64,000 nt of DNA from an uncultured Prochlorococcus sp. (lineage in GTDB: Bacteria; Cyanobacteriota; Cyanobacteriia; PCC-6307; Cyanobiaceae). Under the pieces are notes generated by a model, which was given only the letters and a program-made list of their open reading frames with translations, had not been told where the DNA came from and ran no database searches. How positions within the stretch are numbered: the stretch's first letter is position 1; every line of letters begins with the position of its first letter. The translations under genes were made by a program, and so were the position numbers. The stretch lies in contig CACBBI010000002.1 in the NCBI GenBank assembly GCA_902537445.1, forward strand, positions 26,765 through 90,764, given 5' to 3'. Of this stretch, positions 8,817 to 17,361 are shown one piece after another.

Positions 8817-10250
8817 ATGCTTAGAAGAGTAATAAATCCTTTCTTATTATTGCCGCTTACTCTAAGTATGAATACCTTTAATGTTCTATCGAGCGAAACA
8901 AAAAATTACATTGATAGTGCTTTAGAAGAAAAATCAAATATTCCTTTTGTTGATTATCAAGAAATAGAAAAACTTATATTAAATAATCAAGAATTAAAAT
9001 CATTACAAAACCTAGTAGCATCTGCAAGCTTTAATCTTTCCAGTCAAATTGCCAAAAGATACCCATCATTAGATCTTCAAGCCAATGGTTTACCAAAATA
9101 TGTCGCAGGTAAAAAGTACAATAGCAATTCACCTACTTTAAAAACATCACAATTTACGGCTAATCCGTCTCTAAATATTAAATGGGATGTAATTGCCCCG
9201 CTAAGAGGATCTGAAATTAAAATTGCCAAAACAAATTACAAAATTGCAGAAAATAATTATGAGATTAAGAAAAAAGATTTAATTCAAGAAGCAAGAATCA
9301 GATATCACAAATACCAAAAATCATTTCAAGATATCAAAAATAAAAAATTTACACTTGATTTATCAATTACAAGTTTAGACAATGCTCAAACAAAGTTAGA
9401 AGCTGGAATTGGTACAAAATTTGAAGTTCTTGAAGCAGAAGCTCAATTATCTCGAGATCAACAATCACTTAATGAAAAAAAAATAGAACATGAAATTAAT
9501 AAAATTTCTCTTAGAGAGATTCTTAATATTAAGGATGACTTTGAAAGTACTAAAGAGCAAAATCTTATAGGGTTCTGGAATCATAAGTTGAGTCAAAATA
9601 TTAATGAAGGTTTGGATAAAAATCTTTCCTTAAAAAACCTTATTCTTCAAAAATCAATCAAAAATAGCCAAGCAAATAGCTTTTTAGCTCAAAATAAGCC
9701 AAATATCTACATCAGCAATACATTATCTAGTACATTTTCAAAGGGTGAATCTCTAACAACTAATATCGACTCTGAAAAATCTGGATCTAATTATACAAAT
9801 ACCATAAGTCTAAATTTTTCATGGAATATTTTTGATGGCGGACAAAATAAGAACTCTTACAAATCAAAAATAGAAGATGCAGAAGCTGAAAAACATGCTT
9901 ATGAAAATCTAAAAAATGTTTTGACCACAAGTATTAGTAAAGCCTACTTAAATCTTAAATTAAATGAAGAGAAAATAATTTCTTCTCTTAAAGAAATTGA
10001 ATCTAGCAAAGAATCTGTAAGGCTTTCCAGACTTAGATACGATGTTGGGATATCGACTCTAAAAGATGTTCTTATTAGGCAAAGCGAACTAAGTAATGCT
10101 AAATCAAAAAACATTAATGCAATATATAATTACAATCTGTATATCGATGAACTAGAAAGATTAACTTTTCTTGATATGAGTAAAAATTGTTTGGGTAGTA
10201 ATAATACTAAAATTAAATATACAGAGTCTATTTGCAATATACAAATATGA
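8817..10250 (+). CDS. TolC-family outer membrane efflux protein
   Basis: The 477-residue protein begins with a Sec-type signal peptide (MLRRVINPFLLLPLTLSMNTFNVLSS). It then shows two long coiled-coil/beta repeats typical of outer membrane factors. Visible hallmarks are repeated heptad-like helices around residues 115-240, the SLNFSWNIFDGGQNKNSYKSK segment (the conserved W-x-x-F/L-F-D-G-G strand-to-helix transition), and a second helical half ending RLRYDVGISTLKDVLIRQSEL, which repeats the LEAGIGTKFEVLEAEAQL pattern of the first half. It should form a trimeric export channel in the outer membrane. No inner-membrane pump is adjacent. Its stop overlaps the next start (ATGA). Confidence 0.9.
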   Translation: MLRRVINPFLLLPLTLSMNTFNVLSSETKNYIDSALEEKSNIPFVDYQEIEKLILNNQELKSLQNLVASASFNLSSQIAKRYPSLDLQANGLPKYVAGKKYNSNSPTLKTSQFTANPSLNIKWDVIAPLRGSEIKIAKTNYKIAENNYEIKKKDLIQEARIRYHKYQKSFQDIKNKKFTLDLSITSLDNAQTKLEAGIGTKFEVLEAEAQLSRDQQSLNEKKIEHEINKISLREILNIKDDFESTKEQNLIGFWNHKLSQNINEGLDKNLSLKNLILQKSIKNSQANSFLAQNKPNIYISNTLSSTFSKGESLTTNIDSEKSGSNYTNTISLNFSWNIFDGGQNKNSYKSKIEDAEAEKHAYENLKNVLTTSISKAYLNLKLNEEKIISSLKEIESSKESVRLSRLRYDVGISTLKDVLIRQSELSNAKSKNINAIYNYNLYIDELERLTFLDMSKNCLGSNNTKIKYTESICNIQI

Positions 10251-11047
10251 ATCCTCCAAATTTAACTAATAAGCAACTAAATGAATTAGATTCTTTATTT
10301 GAATTAGTAAGTCAACGTCAAAAAAAAGATTTTGGAAATATTAACGCCACCAATAAAGCAGATGGATCGTTATTAACAAGTTGTGATTTATGGAGTGACA
10401 AAACAATCGTAGATGGCTTAGCTTCAATAGCTCCAGGTGAGGGTGTCCTTAGTGAAGAAGGGCAAAAGTACATTCCAAACTCAAAGGCTTATTGGGTGGT
10501 CGATCCACTCGATGGGACAACAAATTTTGCTGCAGGTATTCCTTACTGGTCTATATCAGTGGCAAGGTTCGTTGATGGTAAACCGCAATCTTCTTTTTTA
10601 ATAATTCCTACATTGAAAAAAAAGTTTGTATCCATTAAAGGTAAAGGGGTTTGGTTAAATAACCAGAAAATAGACTCTAGCCAAAATAATCATCAAAGTG
10701 AATGCGTTTCTTTGTGTAGTAGATCAATAAAAATTTTACAAAAAAAACCAAACTCAGTTTTTCCTGGCAAAATCAGACTTTTAGGTGTATCGAGTTTAAA
10801 TCTTACGAGTGTAGGGATGGGACAAACTTTCGGAGCAATAGAATCAACCCCTAAAATATGGGATATTGCAGCAGCCTGGCTGCTATTAGAAGAACTCAAT
10901 TGTTCTATAGAGTGGTTAGAAACAGATCCTAGAAATTTAGTTTCAGGAGAAGACTTGAGCGATGTAAATTTTCCATTAATTGCTTGTAGATCTATAGAAA
11001 AAGTTGAAATTTTAAAGCCATGGGGCAACTTATTATTGGAAAAATAG
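10247..11047 (+). CDS. Inositol monophosphatase-family phosphatase
   Basis: The ORF track starts at 10232, but the ATG at 10247, overlapping the TolC-like stop as ATGA, gives a more natural start (MNPPNLTNKQ, 266 residues). The Mg-dependent phosphatase motifs are complete: LSEEG (metal-binding Glu), WVVDPLDGTTNFAAG (D-P-x-D-G-T-x-N), and the C-terminal WDIAAAWLLLEE motif. The family includes inositol monophosphatases, CysQ-type 3'-phosphoadenosine-5'-phosphate phosphatases and fructose-bisphosphatases, and sequence alone does not settle the substrate. Translational coupling with the TolC-like gene is likely. Confidence 0.85.
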   Translation: MNPPNLTNKQLNELDSLFELVSQRQKKDFGNINATNKADGSLLTSCDLWSDKTIVDGLASIAPGEGVLSEEGQKYIPNSKAYWVVDPLDGTTNFAAGIPYWSISVARFVDGKPQSSFLIIPTLKKKFVSIKGKGVWLNNQKIDSSQNNHQSECVSLCSRSIKILQKKPNSVFPGKIRLLGVSSLNLTSVGMGQTFGAIESTPKIWDIAAAWLLLEELNCSIEWLETDPRNLVSGEDLSDVNFPLIACRSIEKVEILKPWGNLLLEK

Positions 11048-11114
11048 TTGCATGATAAATCAATAATTGCTTGAAAAACTTCTTAATCCGATACAATAAA
11101 AAATAAGTAAATAA

Positions 11115-12059
11115 ATGAAATATTTGAAGAAAATTAATATGCAGCGAAGTTCAACATGGATACTGAAAAGTTTGTGGGGAGCTTGTGAGCGATGGAGCAA
11201 ATCTGATTGCGTTGATTTAAGCGCTGCATTTGCATACTACACACTTCAATCATTTTTTCCTATTCTTCTAATTTCTCTTTCAATAGCTTCATGGTTCTTA
11301 GGAAAACAAGAGGGATTAGATCAACAAATAATTGCTATTGCTTCTCAGATTTTACCTCCTTCAGTAGTTGAGTTAGTAGAAACAACATTATTTAATTTGA
11401 TAGATCAAGGTTTTGGAGCAGGTATCCTAGGGGCTATGTTTTTGCTTTTTACAGCAGGAAATGCATATCTATCTCTTCAAAGAGGTTCGGATAGGCTTTG
11501 GGAAGACGAAATACCTTCTAAAAAAGTAAATGCTGCTTGGAGAGTGCAAGCTTCGAGATTTCTCAGAAATAGAGTTGAAGCCTTTTTAATAGTATTCTTT
11601 ATTGGTTTTTTAATGGTACTAGATCAGATTAGTGCAAATCTTAGGATGATCCCAAGTAACGTTTTAGAAAATCTTTCAAAATCTAATAATCTTATTTCTG
11701 ATTTATTATTAAAGTTACCGCTATTGCAAGTTGGTCAGTTTGCAATACCACTAATCGGATTTTCTTTAATGGCTCTTTTATTACAAGCCCTTTTACCAAG
11801 TCGAAAAGTTCCTTTAAAACCACTTTTACCTGGATCATTTCTTATTGGAATTGGCCTAACTACTTTGAACCTAGCAGTAAGTAAAAGTATTCTTTCACTT
11901 GGAGTAAGATTTCAAGCATATGGTTTTATTGGAGGTTTTCTTGTACTTACTTTATGGGTATGGCTATTAGGAGTGATTTTATATTTTGGACAGTGCTGGA
12001 GCGTAGTTATTGCTAGTATGACTTTATTAAATAAAAAAAGAAATTATAAAAAACAATAA
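11115..12059 (+). CDS. YihY/RNase BN-like inner membrane protein
   Basis: The 314-residue protein has about six hydrophobic segments and the YihY signature: AAFAYYTLQSFFPILLISLSIASWF near residue 40, the TAGNAYLSLQRGSDRLWE segment, and LGVRFQAYGFIGGFLVLTLWVWLLGVILYFGQCWS near the end, resembling the family's W-x-Y-x-x-A-x-x-x-L-x-G region. The family was once called ribonuclease BN, a name now considered wrong for it; a transport or envelope role is more likely. An alternative start (MQRSSTWILKS) lies 36 nt downstream. Confidence 0.85.
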   Translation: MKYLKKINMQRSSTWILKSLWGACERWSKSDCVDLSAAFAYYTLQSFFPILLISLSIASWFLGKQEGLDQQIIAIASQILPPSVVELVETTLFNLIDQGFGAGILGAMFLLFTAGNAYLSLQRGSDRLWEDEIPSKKVNAAWRVQASRFLRNRVEAFLIVFFIGFLMVLDQISANLRMIPSNVLENLSKSNNLISDLLLKLPLLQVGQFAIPLIGFSLMALLLQALLPSRKVPLKPLLPGSFLIGIGLTTLNLAVSKSILSLGVRFQAYGFIGGFLVLTLWVWLLGVILYFGQCWSVVIASMTLLNKKRNYKKQ

Positions 12060-12064
12060 CTAAG

Positions 12065-12406
12065 ATGAATTATTTCCTTAAAGCTAATAAAAATCTTCTA
12101 ACTTACTCATTAATCATACTTATATTTATTCCAATTTTTGGAATAAACTTTTTCATAAGCTTTCTCGGTAATATCCTACTCCTATTATTTTTAATTACTC
12201 TACTATTAGTAATTTTAGTATTTGTAGGTTTTAACTCTTACAAATCAAAAATAAGTACTTGTAATAGTTGTGGTGCTATATCCCTAGGCTTAAGTGAAAA
12301 CTGCATGAATTGTGGGGCAAATCTAGAAAATATTAGTAAAAACAATCAATCTGATAATAAACCTAGTGAAAGTACCATTGAAGTGGAAGCAGAAGAAGTA
12401 AAGTAA
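12065..12406 (+). CDS. Small membrane protein with a C-terminal zinc ribbon
   Basis: This 113-residue protein has two adjacent hydrophobic segments (LLTYSLIILIFIPIFGINFFI and LLLLFLITLLLVILVFVGF). A cytosolic-type zinc-ribbon knuckle pair follows at residues 71-90 (CNSCGAISLGLSENCMNCGAN), then an acidic Ser/Glu-rich tail. It follows the YihY gene by only 5 bp, so it is probably cotranscribed. I do not recognise a named family. The four cysteines in C-x2-C...C-x2-C spacing support metal binding; the role is unknown. Confidence 0.7.
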   Translation: MNYFLKANKNLLTYSLIILIFIPIFGINFFISFLGNILLLLFLITLLLVILVFVGFNSYKSKISTCNSCGAISLGLSENCMNCGANLENISKNNQSDNKPSESTIEVEAEEVK

Positions 12407-12410
12407 AATG

Positions 12411-12557
12411 CTAACCTATTCCAATTTGTCTAAGAATACTTTGTCCAGTAATTAATTCAGTCCCAAGTCCAATCAAAATACCCATCATTGCCATACGACC
12501 ATTCCAGGTTTCTGCGAAATTTACGAAGCCAAATCTTGGTTGATTGTCATTATTCAT
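12411..12557 (-). CDS. hli: High-light-inducible protein (Hli/Scp), 48 aa
   Basis: This gene is not in the ORF track. The minus-strand frame reads MNNDNQPRFGFVNFAETWNGRMAMM... and ends ...GQSILRQIGIG before TAG. It holds the chlorophyll-binding motif of the Hli/LHC family (AETWNGRMAMMGILIGLGTELITGQ), one membrane helix and a short hydrophilic N terminus, all within the usual 40-70 residues. Hli proteins bind chlorophyll and carotenoid near the photosystems and protect against excess light; Prochlorococcus high-light strains carry many copies. The stop lies 4 bp beyond the convergent zinc-ribbon gene. Confidence 0.88.
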   Translation of the reverse strand: MNNDNQPRFGFVNFAETWNGRMAMMGILIGLGTELITGQSILRQIGIG

Positions 12558-12626
12558 AATTAACTAGATTATCTTTCAAATCATTTTAACGTTTTAAGGA
12601 AGAATTTATGATAAATAATAAATTAA

Positions 12627-13010
12627 TTATTTAACATGTCTTACTCCATCAACAGGTCGATACTCATCTCCAGTTAATTCCTCAAATACAATGGCTGGCA
12701 ATCCTGTATCAAACATTGTTTGCAATGCTTCTTTTAACATAGGATTCCAACCTCCAGTACTAACTTTTCCATGTCTTACAGTCCAGTCCCAAGTCCCTTG
12801 AAGATCTCTGGGAAGTCTACCTTCTCTATCTCTTCGGGCGACTAAGTCTAAAGATTCAACTATACCAACAATAACTGGATTTTTACCGTAAGAAGGAGTA
12901 AGACTTAGTTCAAGTCTCACTGGATCTTCTTTAACTATTTTTAAACGAAACCTTGGTGGCAACTTGAGGGATCTTATTACCGCTGAGACAATTTTTGTTC
13001 TTAATTCCAA
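12627..13010 (-). CDS. Conserved cyanobacterial protein (DUF3539-like)
   Basis: This 127-residue soluble protein begins MELRTKIVSAVIRSLKLPPRFRLKIV and contains a highly ordered centre (VARRDREGRLPRDLQGTWDWTVRHG) and the tail VFEELTGDEYRPVDGVRHVK. The sequence looks strongly constrained and resembles a cyanobacterium-specific family that I recall as DUF3539. There is no signal peptide, membrane span or catalytic motif that I recognise. It lies between the hli gene and a DUF2973-like gene on the same strand, 24 bp from the latter. Function is unknown and the family number is from memory. Confidence 0.65.
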   Translation of the reverse strand: MELRTKIVSAVIRSLKLPPRFRLKIVKEDPVRLELSLTPSYGKNPVIVGIVESLDLVARRDREGRLPRDLQGTWDWTVRHGKVSTGGWNPMLKEALQTMFDTGLPAIVFEELTGDEYRPVDGVRHVK

Positions 13011-13034
13011 TTTTTTTCCTTAGATGTAATTTAA

Positions 13035-13298
13035 TTAATCAGTTGTTGAACCTTTTTCTTCTAATGTAGAGTTATCGTCATTAGAAAATCTAACTGTTAA
13101 TAGTTCCTCTTCTGTTATGTTTCCTGATTTATCTAATAGTTCTGGATGTATTGTGTACTTTTTTTGTTTAAAACTTGAAGTACTGAAACGTTTATTTTTA
13201 TTATCGGATATACCCCAGCCATTAGACATTACTTTAAAAGCTTTCCAAACTAAATAAGTTAAGGCTGCAGAATATATGATTGGAAATAGAATAGTCAT
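13035..13298 (-). CDS. DUF2973-like small membrane protein
   Basis: This 87-residue protein has one N-terminal membrane helix (LFPIIYSAALTYLVWKAFKVM) followed by a hydrophilic part with the segment YTIHPELLDKSGNITEEELLTVRFSN, which matches the cyanobacterial DUF2973 family as I know it. It sits just upstream of the DUF3539-like gene, and a shared transcript is likely. The intergenic region beyond 13298 is divergent with the HtrA gene. Function is unknown. Confidence 0.68.
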   Translation of the reverse strand: MTILFPIIYSAALTYLVWKAFKVMSNGWGISDNKNKRFSTSSFKQKKYTIHPELLDKSGNITEEELLTVRFSNDDNSTLEEKGSTTD

Positions 13299-13470
13299 TA
13301 AACTTATAAATTAGTTAGTTATATGTTTAATATCATAGCCCGAAAAAAAGAAATTTAGCTAATTTAAGTTATTAAATTATTCTCTAGATTCAATAAATCT
13401 AATTAGTAGTTATATTTAAATTATACTGATATGGTGTATAAATCTTTCGAAGAACTTAAAAAAATCAAAA

Positions 13471-14592
13471 TTGAAAAGATACATCCAAAAGCTATTACTA
13501 ATCGCCTCATTTACTATGTTGGGCATTACATATCCTTCAAAAGTAATATCCCAACCATTAAGTAAATCTACAATTAATGAAGTTAATTTATCTTCAAACA
13601 AATCTTTCATAACTAAAGCTGTAGAAAGAACCGGTGCAGCTGTAGTGACAATTGATACACAAAGATATATCAAAAAGAGAAAATTTCCTAGAAATTCTCA
13701 ACTATTTCTAGACCCATATTTTGAAAGATTTTTTGGATTAGATTTGCCTAATGACAATCGACCAAGGATAGAGCAAAGTCAAGGTAGTGGATTTATATTT
13801 GCAGATGGACTTATAATGACCAATGCTCATGTTGTGAATGGATCAGATAAGGTGATAGTTGGTTTAACCAATGGCAAAAAATTAGAAGCTAAACTTATAG
13901 GGCAAGACTTTTTTACTGATTTAGCTGTGCTAAAGATTGAAGGGAAAGGACCTTGGCCAAAAGCGAAATTGGGCAATTCGGCAAAGATTAAAGTTGGTGA
14001 TTGGGCTATAGCCGTTGGAAATCCATTCGGACTGGAAAACACAGTTACCCTTGGTATTATTAGTAATCTAAATAGAAACGTTGCTCAATTAGGAATATAT
14101 GATAAAAAGCTTAATTTGATACAAACAGACGCTGCTATTAATCCTGGCAATTCTGGAGGTCCACTATTAAATAGCGAAGGAGAAGTAATTGGTATTAATA
14201 CATTGATAAGATCAGGTCCAGGAGCGGGTTTGAGTTTCGCAATCCCAATTAATAAAGCTAAGGAAATTGCCTATCAACTTATAAAAAATGGAAAAGTAAT
14301 ACATCCTATGATCGGGATTAGCCTAATAGAAGAAAGCAATTCTGAGAGAAAAAATAATGTTATTAAAGTTGGATATGTAGTACCAAACAGTCCAGCTGAA
14401 AAGAGTGGAATAATGATAGAGGATATTATAGTAAAAGTCGGCAATAAAGAAATTGAAACAGCATCAGACGTTATAGACCAAATAAGTAAAAATGGTATTA
14501 ATAAACAAGTAAATATATTACTTAAGCGTAGAAATAAATTTATTAAATTAAAAGTAGTACCAACTGATATAACTAATCTAGGAAATAACTAA
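13471..14592 (+). CDS. HtrA/Deg-family serine protease
   Basis: The 373-residue protein starts at a TTG that gives a convincing signal peptide (MKRYIQKLLLIASFTMLGITYPSKVIS). The trypsin-like domain has the full triad: His120 (MTNAHVV), Asp150 (FFTDLAVL) and Ser228 (PGNSGGPL). One PDZ domain follows (VGYVVPNSPAEKSGIMIEDIIVKVG). This matches the cyanobacterial HtrA/HhoA/HhoB group, which degrades or refolds damaged proteins in the periplasm or thylakoid lumen. Which of the three paralogues it represents cannot be told here. No in-frame ATG precedes residue 16. Confidence 0.93.
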   Translation: MKRYIQKLLLIASFTMLGITYPSKVISQPLSKSTINEVNLSSNKSFITKAVERTGAAVVTIDTQRYIKKRKFPRNSQLFLDPYFERFFGLDLPNDNRPRIEQSQGSGFIFADGLIMTNAHVVNGSDKVIVGLTNGKKLEAKLIGQDFFTDLAVLKIEGKGPWPKAKLGNSAKIKVGDWAIAVGNPFGLENTVTLGIISNLNRNVAQLGIYDKKLNLIQTDAAINPGNSGGPLLNSEGEVIGINTLIRSGPGAGLSFAIPINKAKEIAYQLIKNGKVIHPMIGISLIEESNSERKNNVIKVGYVVPNSPAEKSGIMIEDIIVKVGNKEIETASDVIDQISKNGINKQVNILLKRRNKFIKLKVVPTDITNLGNN

Positions 14593-14597
14593 AAGAT

Positions 14598-14741
14598 TTA
14601 ATTGTCATTCTGTTTAAGTATTTCCACACACATAGAAATACATCTACCATCCCTTATTTCACAGTTAGTAATGCATTCAAAATAACTTTCAATAGGATCA
14701 GAAATTTGAAACTGTTTTTCTTGGAATTCATAATTTTGCAT
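14598..14741 (-). CDS. Small twin-CX3C protein (47 aa)
   Basis: This frame is below the ORF track cutoff. It encodes a hydrophilic 47-residue protein with four cysteines in a paired pattern, CITNC...CISMC (C-x3-C, six residues, C-x3-C), after an IESYFE helix start. I recall similar short proteins in other marine cyanobacteria, which supports a real gene. The stop is 5 bp from the convergent HtrA stop. The cysteine arrangement suggests a disulfide-locked helical hairpin or a metal site. No function is known to me. Confidence 0.6.
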   Translation of the reverse strand: MQNYEFQEKQFQISDPIESYFECITNCEIRDGRCISMCVEILKQNDN

Positions 14742-14852
14742 ATAAATTATTAAAACTTATTTTTGTATTTTTCAGATTAATCAAGGACGGTAAACTATGT
14801 AAAGATAAATGAGTGATCTTACTTAGCCAAATGTAAACTTTAGTAAAAGTAA

Positions 14853-16481
14853 TCAAAGTTTTTTATGAATTTGAGTTTTTTCTAAAAAATATTCGTAATT
14901 ACCATAATATGAAAATAACTTAGCATCTTTAATTTCGATAATTCTATTTGCAACCTTTGAAATAAAATACCGATCATGAGAAATGATTAATAATGAACCT
15001 TTATAATTTTTAATTGCTAATTCTAAGTTTTCCTTAGATTGCAGATCCAAATGATTAGTTGGTTCGTCCAAAAGAAGGAAATTACTAGGATAAATAATCA
15101 TGAGCGCCAATGCTAATCTTGCCTTTTCTCCCCCACTGAGTTGTTTAATGTATTTAAAAACAGTTTCATTTTGAAAGCCAAAACCCCCTAAAAATGTTCT
15201 AACTTTTTTTTGGGACCATTCTGGAGACTTATTACATATTAAATCAATAACCCTTTCGTCAAGTGAAAGTGCTTCAGCCTGATTCTGTTCATAATAGCTA
15301 GTAATTATGTTATGTTTACCAAGATTAATTTCTCCAATTTCAGGAGATATTTTTTTCATAATAATTTTAAGCAATGTAGATTTGCCGCAGCCATTAGGTC
15401 CCAATATTGCTATTTTCTCCCCAGAAGAAATCTTTAAATTAATATCTAAAAAAAGAATTTTATCCTCGAAACTATGAGACAAATTTTTGATATTTAGAAC
15501 TAATTTTCCTGAGCGAGGGCACTCTGGAAAATTAAAAACAGGACTTTTTGATTTTGCTATGGGAGCCTCAATTTTAGAAATCTTTTTTAATTGTTTTTCT
15601 CTACTCTTTGCTTGAGAACTTCTAGTTGCACTAGCTCTAAATCTATCTATATACCTCTTCTGTAACTCAATTTCTTTTTGTTGTAATTGATATGCCTTAT
15701 TTTGTGATTCTTCATTCAAAGATTTCTGTTCGACAAAAAAAGAATAGTTTCCATTATATGTTTCAGATGTTCCTCTATCTACAAAAATTATTTTTTTACA
15801 TAATTTATCTAAGAAATATCTATCATGGCTTATTATTATAACTGCGATTTTAAGCGATGATAGATATTCTTCCAACCAAAAAATAGTTTCTAAATCTAAA
15901 TGATTGGTTGGTTCATCCAGTAAAAGTAAATCAGGTTTTTGTAAGATAATTTTTCCAAGTGCAACTTTCATCTGCCAACCACCTGAGAAATTGCCAACTA
16001 ATTTATCAGCATCTTCTATAGAAAAGCCTAATCTTGGTAATATTTTTTCTACATCAGATTGCATTTTATAACCACCTAAAGCTTCAAATTTTGCTTGATA
16101 TTTTGCGAGTTGATTTACAAATATTTCAAGTTCATCGGAATTTTTTTTTATATCCAACGATTTCATTTTATTCTCAATTTCTAAAAGTTTAATGGCAACA
16201 ATTTGTATATCTTTAAAAGAACTTTCTAATTCCTGTCTCACTGAAAAATTCAAATTACAATCAAACTCTTGCTTTAAATGGGCAATTTTAGGATTTCCCT
16301 CTTTAATGATCGCTCCACTTGTTTGCTCTTCCTCTCCAATTAAAATCTTAAATTGGGTTGATTTACCTGCACCATTAGAACCAACTAAGCCAACTTTTTC
16401 TCCTTTTTTAATCTCCCAACTAATATTTTTTAAAACAACATCTGTAGAATAAATTTTGCTTACATCTTCGAATCTAATCAC
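14853..16481 (-). CDS. ABC-F family ATPase (Uup/EttA-like)
   Basis: The 542-residue soluble protein has two complete ABC ATPase domains and no membrane span. Walker A motifs are GSNGAGKST in the first half and GPNGCGKST in the second. Signature motifs are FSGGWQMK and LSGGEKAR, and both Walker B motifs run into LLLDEPTNHLDL. A charged linker (ELQKRYIDRFRASATRSSQAKSREKQLKK) separates the domains, as in ABC-F translation factors that act in the ribosomal E site. It starts close to the divergent 58-residue gene. The subfamily is uncertain. Confidence 0.88.
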   Translation of the reverse strand: MIRFEDVSKIYSTDVVLKNISWEIKKGEKVGLVGSNGAGKSTQFKILIGEEEQTSGAIIKEGNPKIAHLKQEFDCNLNFSVRQELESSFKDIQIVAIKLLEIENKMKSLDIKKNSDELEIFVNQLAKYQAKFEALGGYKMQSDVEKILPRLGFSIEDADKLVGNFSGGWQMKVALGKIILQKPDLLLLDEPTNHLDLETIFWLEEYLSSLKIAVIIISHDRYFLDKLCKKIIFVDRGTSETYNGNYSFFVEQKSLNEESQNKAYQLQQKEIELQKRYIDRFRASATRSSQAKSREKQLKKISKIEAPIAKSKSPVFNFPECPRSGKLVLNIKNLSHSFEDKILFLDINLKISSGEKIAILGPNGCGKSTLLKIIMKKISPEIGEINLGKHNIITSYYEQNQAEALSLDERVIDLICNKSPEWSQKKVRTFLGGFGFQNETVFKYIKQLSGGEKARLALALMIIYPSNFLLLDEPTNHLDLQSKENLELAIKNYKGSLLIISHDRYFISKVANRIIEIKDAKLFSYYGNYEYFLEKTQIHKKL

Positions 16482-16553
16482 TGTTTTAAAAATAGAATTT
16501 ACAAAATCTGTGGATTATTTACTAAAAAATATTTTGTGGAATAAAATTAAATC

Positions 16554-16730
16554 ATGAAAAGAATAGAACAAATTTTCGTGATTTTCATAGCTGCAGCTCT
16601 TGCAATTCCGAGTTATTGGTTTTTTTGGACTTTGGCTGGTGGAGGTGGCTACAACAAAAGAATAAAACCTATCCCTAATCCAAATAATAATTATTCGAAA
16701 CCTTTTCCTAAAGACCTCCTCGAGCCTTGA
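16554..16730 (+). CDS. Small single-span membrane protein (58 aa)
   Basis: This frame is too short for the ORF track. It encodes MKRIEQIFVIFIAAALAIPSYWFFWTLAGGGGYNKR..., one strong N-terminal membrane helix, then a Gly-rich turn and a Pro/Asn-rich tail ending PKDLLEP. The composition resembles a real small cyanobacterial membrane protein. The 3' end overlaps the convergent Nif11-like gene by 23 bp. I do not recognise a family and no function can be given. Confidence 0.55.
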   Translation: MKRIEQIFVIFIAAALAIPSYWFFWTLAGGGGYNKRIKPIPNPNNNYSKPFPKDLLEP

Positions 16731-16938
16731 TTAACCACATTTTAGTTGCCTCATCATCAATGGTACTCAAATATTCAATAACCTCTTCTTTAGTCACAGA
16801 AATATTTAACTCGCTACCAATATCGCATATTTTATCTAAGGCTTTTTTGGGATTAGTTAAGGCTGTCATAAACAGACTTTGTTTCTTTCTGGAATCGTTG
16901 GCTATTAACTTATAGAGCTTTTCAGCATTACTGGACAT
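16708..16938 (-). CDS. Nif11-like short protein (76 aa)
   Basis: The 76-residue protein is hydrophilic and helical: MSSNAEKLYKLIANDSRKKQSLFMTALTNPKKALDKICDIGSELNISVTKEEVIEYLSTI. This matches the general layout of the Nif11 domain (a short N-terminal helix, a D-P/N-P turn, an A-x-E-x-G-like helix, then a F/V-x-x-E-E segment). Nif11 domains occur as nitrogenase-associated proteins and as leader regions of lanthipeptide precursors in Prochlorococcus. A Gly-Gly cleavage site normally ends such leaders; here the protein ends KARGGL with no core peptide. No modification enzyme is nearby. The assignment is moderate. Confidence 0.5.
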   Translation of the reverse strand: MSSNAEKLYKLIANDSRKKQSLFMTALTNPKKALDKICDIGSELNISVTKEEVIEYLSTIDDEATKMWLIKARGGL

Positions 16939-16972
16939 GGTTTTAAAATCTATTTATTAATAGATTATTACT

Positions 16973-17311
16973 TCAAGCTACATTTTGTTCATTATATTTA
17001 ATATTAGATAAATCATTATCCACATCTTTTATCTCTTTTGCAGAGGCATCTGCCATACTTCTTGCGTCTAAACATAAAACTTTTCTTAGTTTCGCAAAGT
17101 TAGCTGCGTGAGATTTTCTACCATCTTTTTGGGCATAATACTCAGACTGTTGAAGAATATGATGAAGATGAGTTAACAAATATGGACTAATTACAGCTGA
17201 TACCAAAACATCACTATTTTCATGATCGTGAGAATCAGAATTGACTAATCTTTTTTTCGGTTTATCAATTATCGACCTTTTAGGAGAATCAATTTTTCTT
17301 GAATTTTTCAT
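16973..17311 (-). CDS. Conserved small cyanobacterial protein, His-rich centre (112 aa)
   Basis: The ORF track begins at 17368, but the ATG at 17311 (MKNSRKIDSPKRSI) is preferred, because the extra 19 residues look non-coding and would run into the likely operator at 17362-17398. The protein has a basic N terminus, a His/Asp-rich patch (SDSHDHENSD), the segment ISPYLLTHLHHILQQSEYYAQKDGRKSHAANFAKLRKVLCLDARSMADASAKEIKDVD, and no membrane span. It is divergently arranged with a ribbon-helix-helix gene. Family and function are not recognised. Confidence 0.6.
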   Translation of the reverse strand: MKNSRKIDSPKRSIIDKPKKRLVNSDSHDHENSDVLVSAVISPYLLTHLHHILQQSEYYAQKDGRKSHAANFAKLRKVLCLDARSMADASAKEIKDVDNDLSNIKYNEQNVA

Positions 17312-17361
17312 GGGACAATAAAACAAATAATTGATACGGACATAAATTTCCTTACTAATAA

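Noticed and set aside
13431-13565. 44-codon frame starting ATG 13431 (MVYKSFEELKKIK...) overlapping the HtrA start
   Set aside because: It runs into the HtrA signal-peptide region in another frame and shows no protein-like pattern; HtrA from TTG 13471 explains the DNA.
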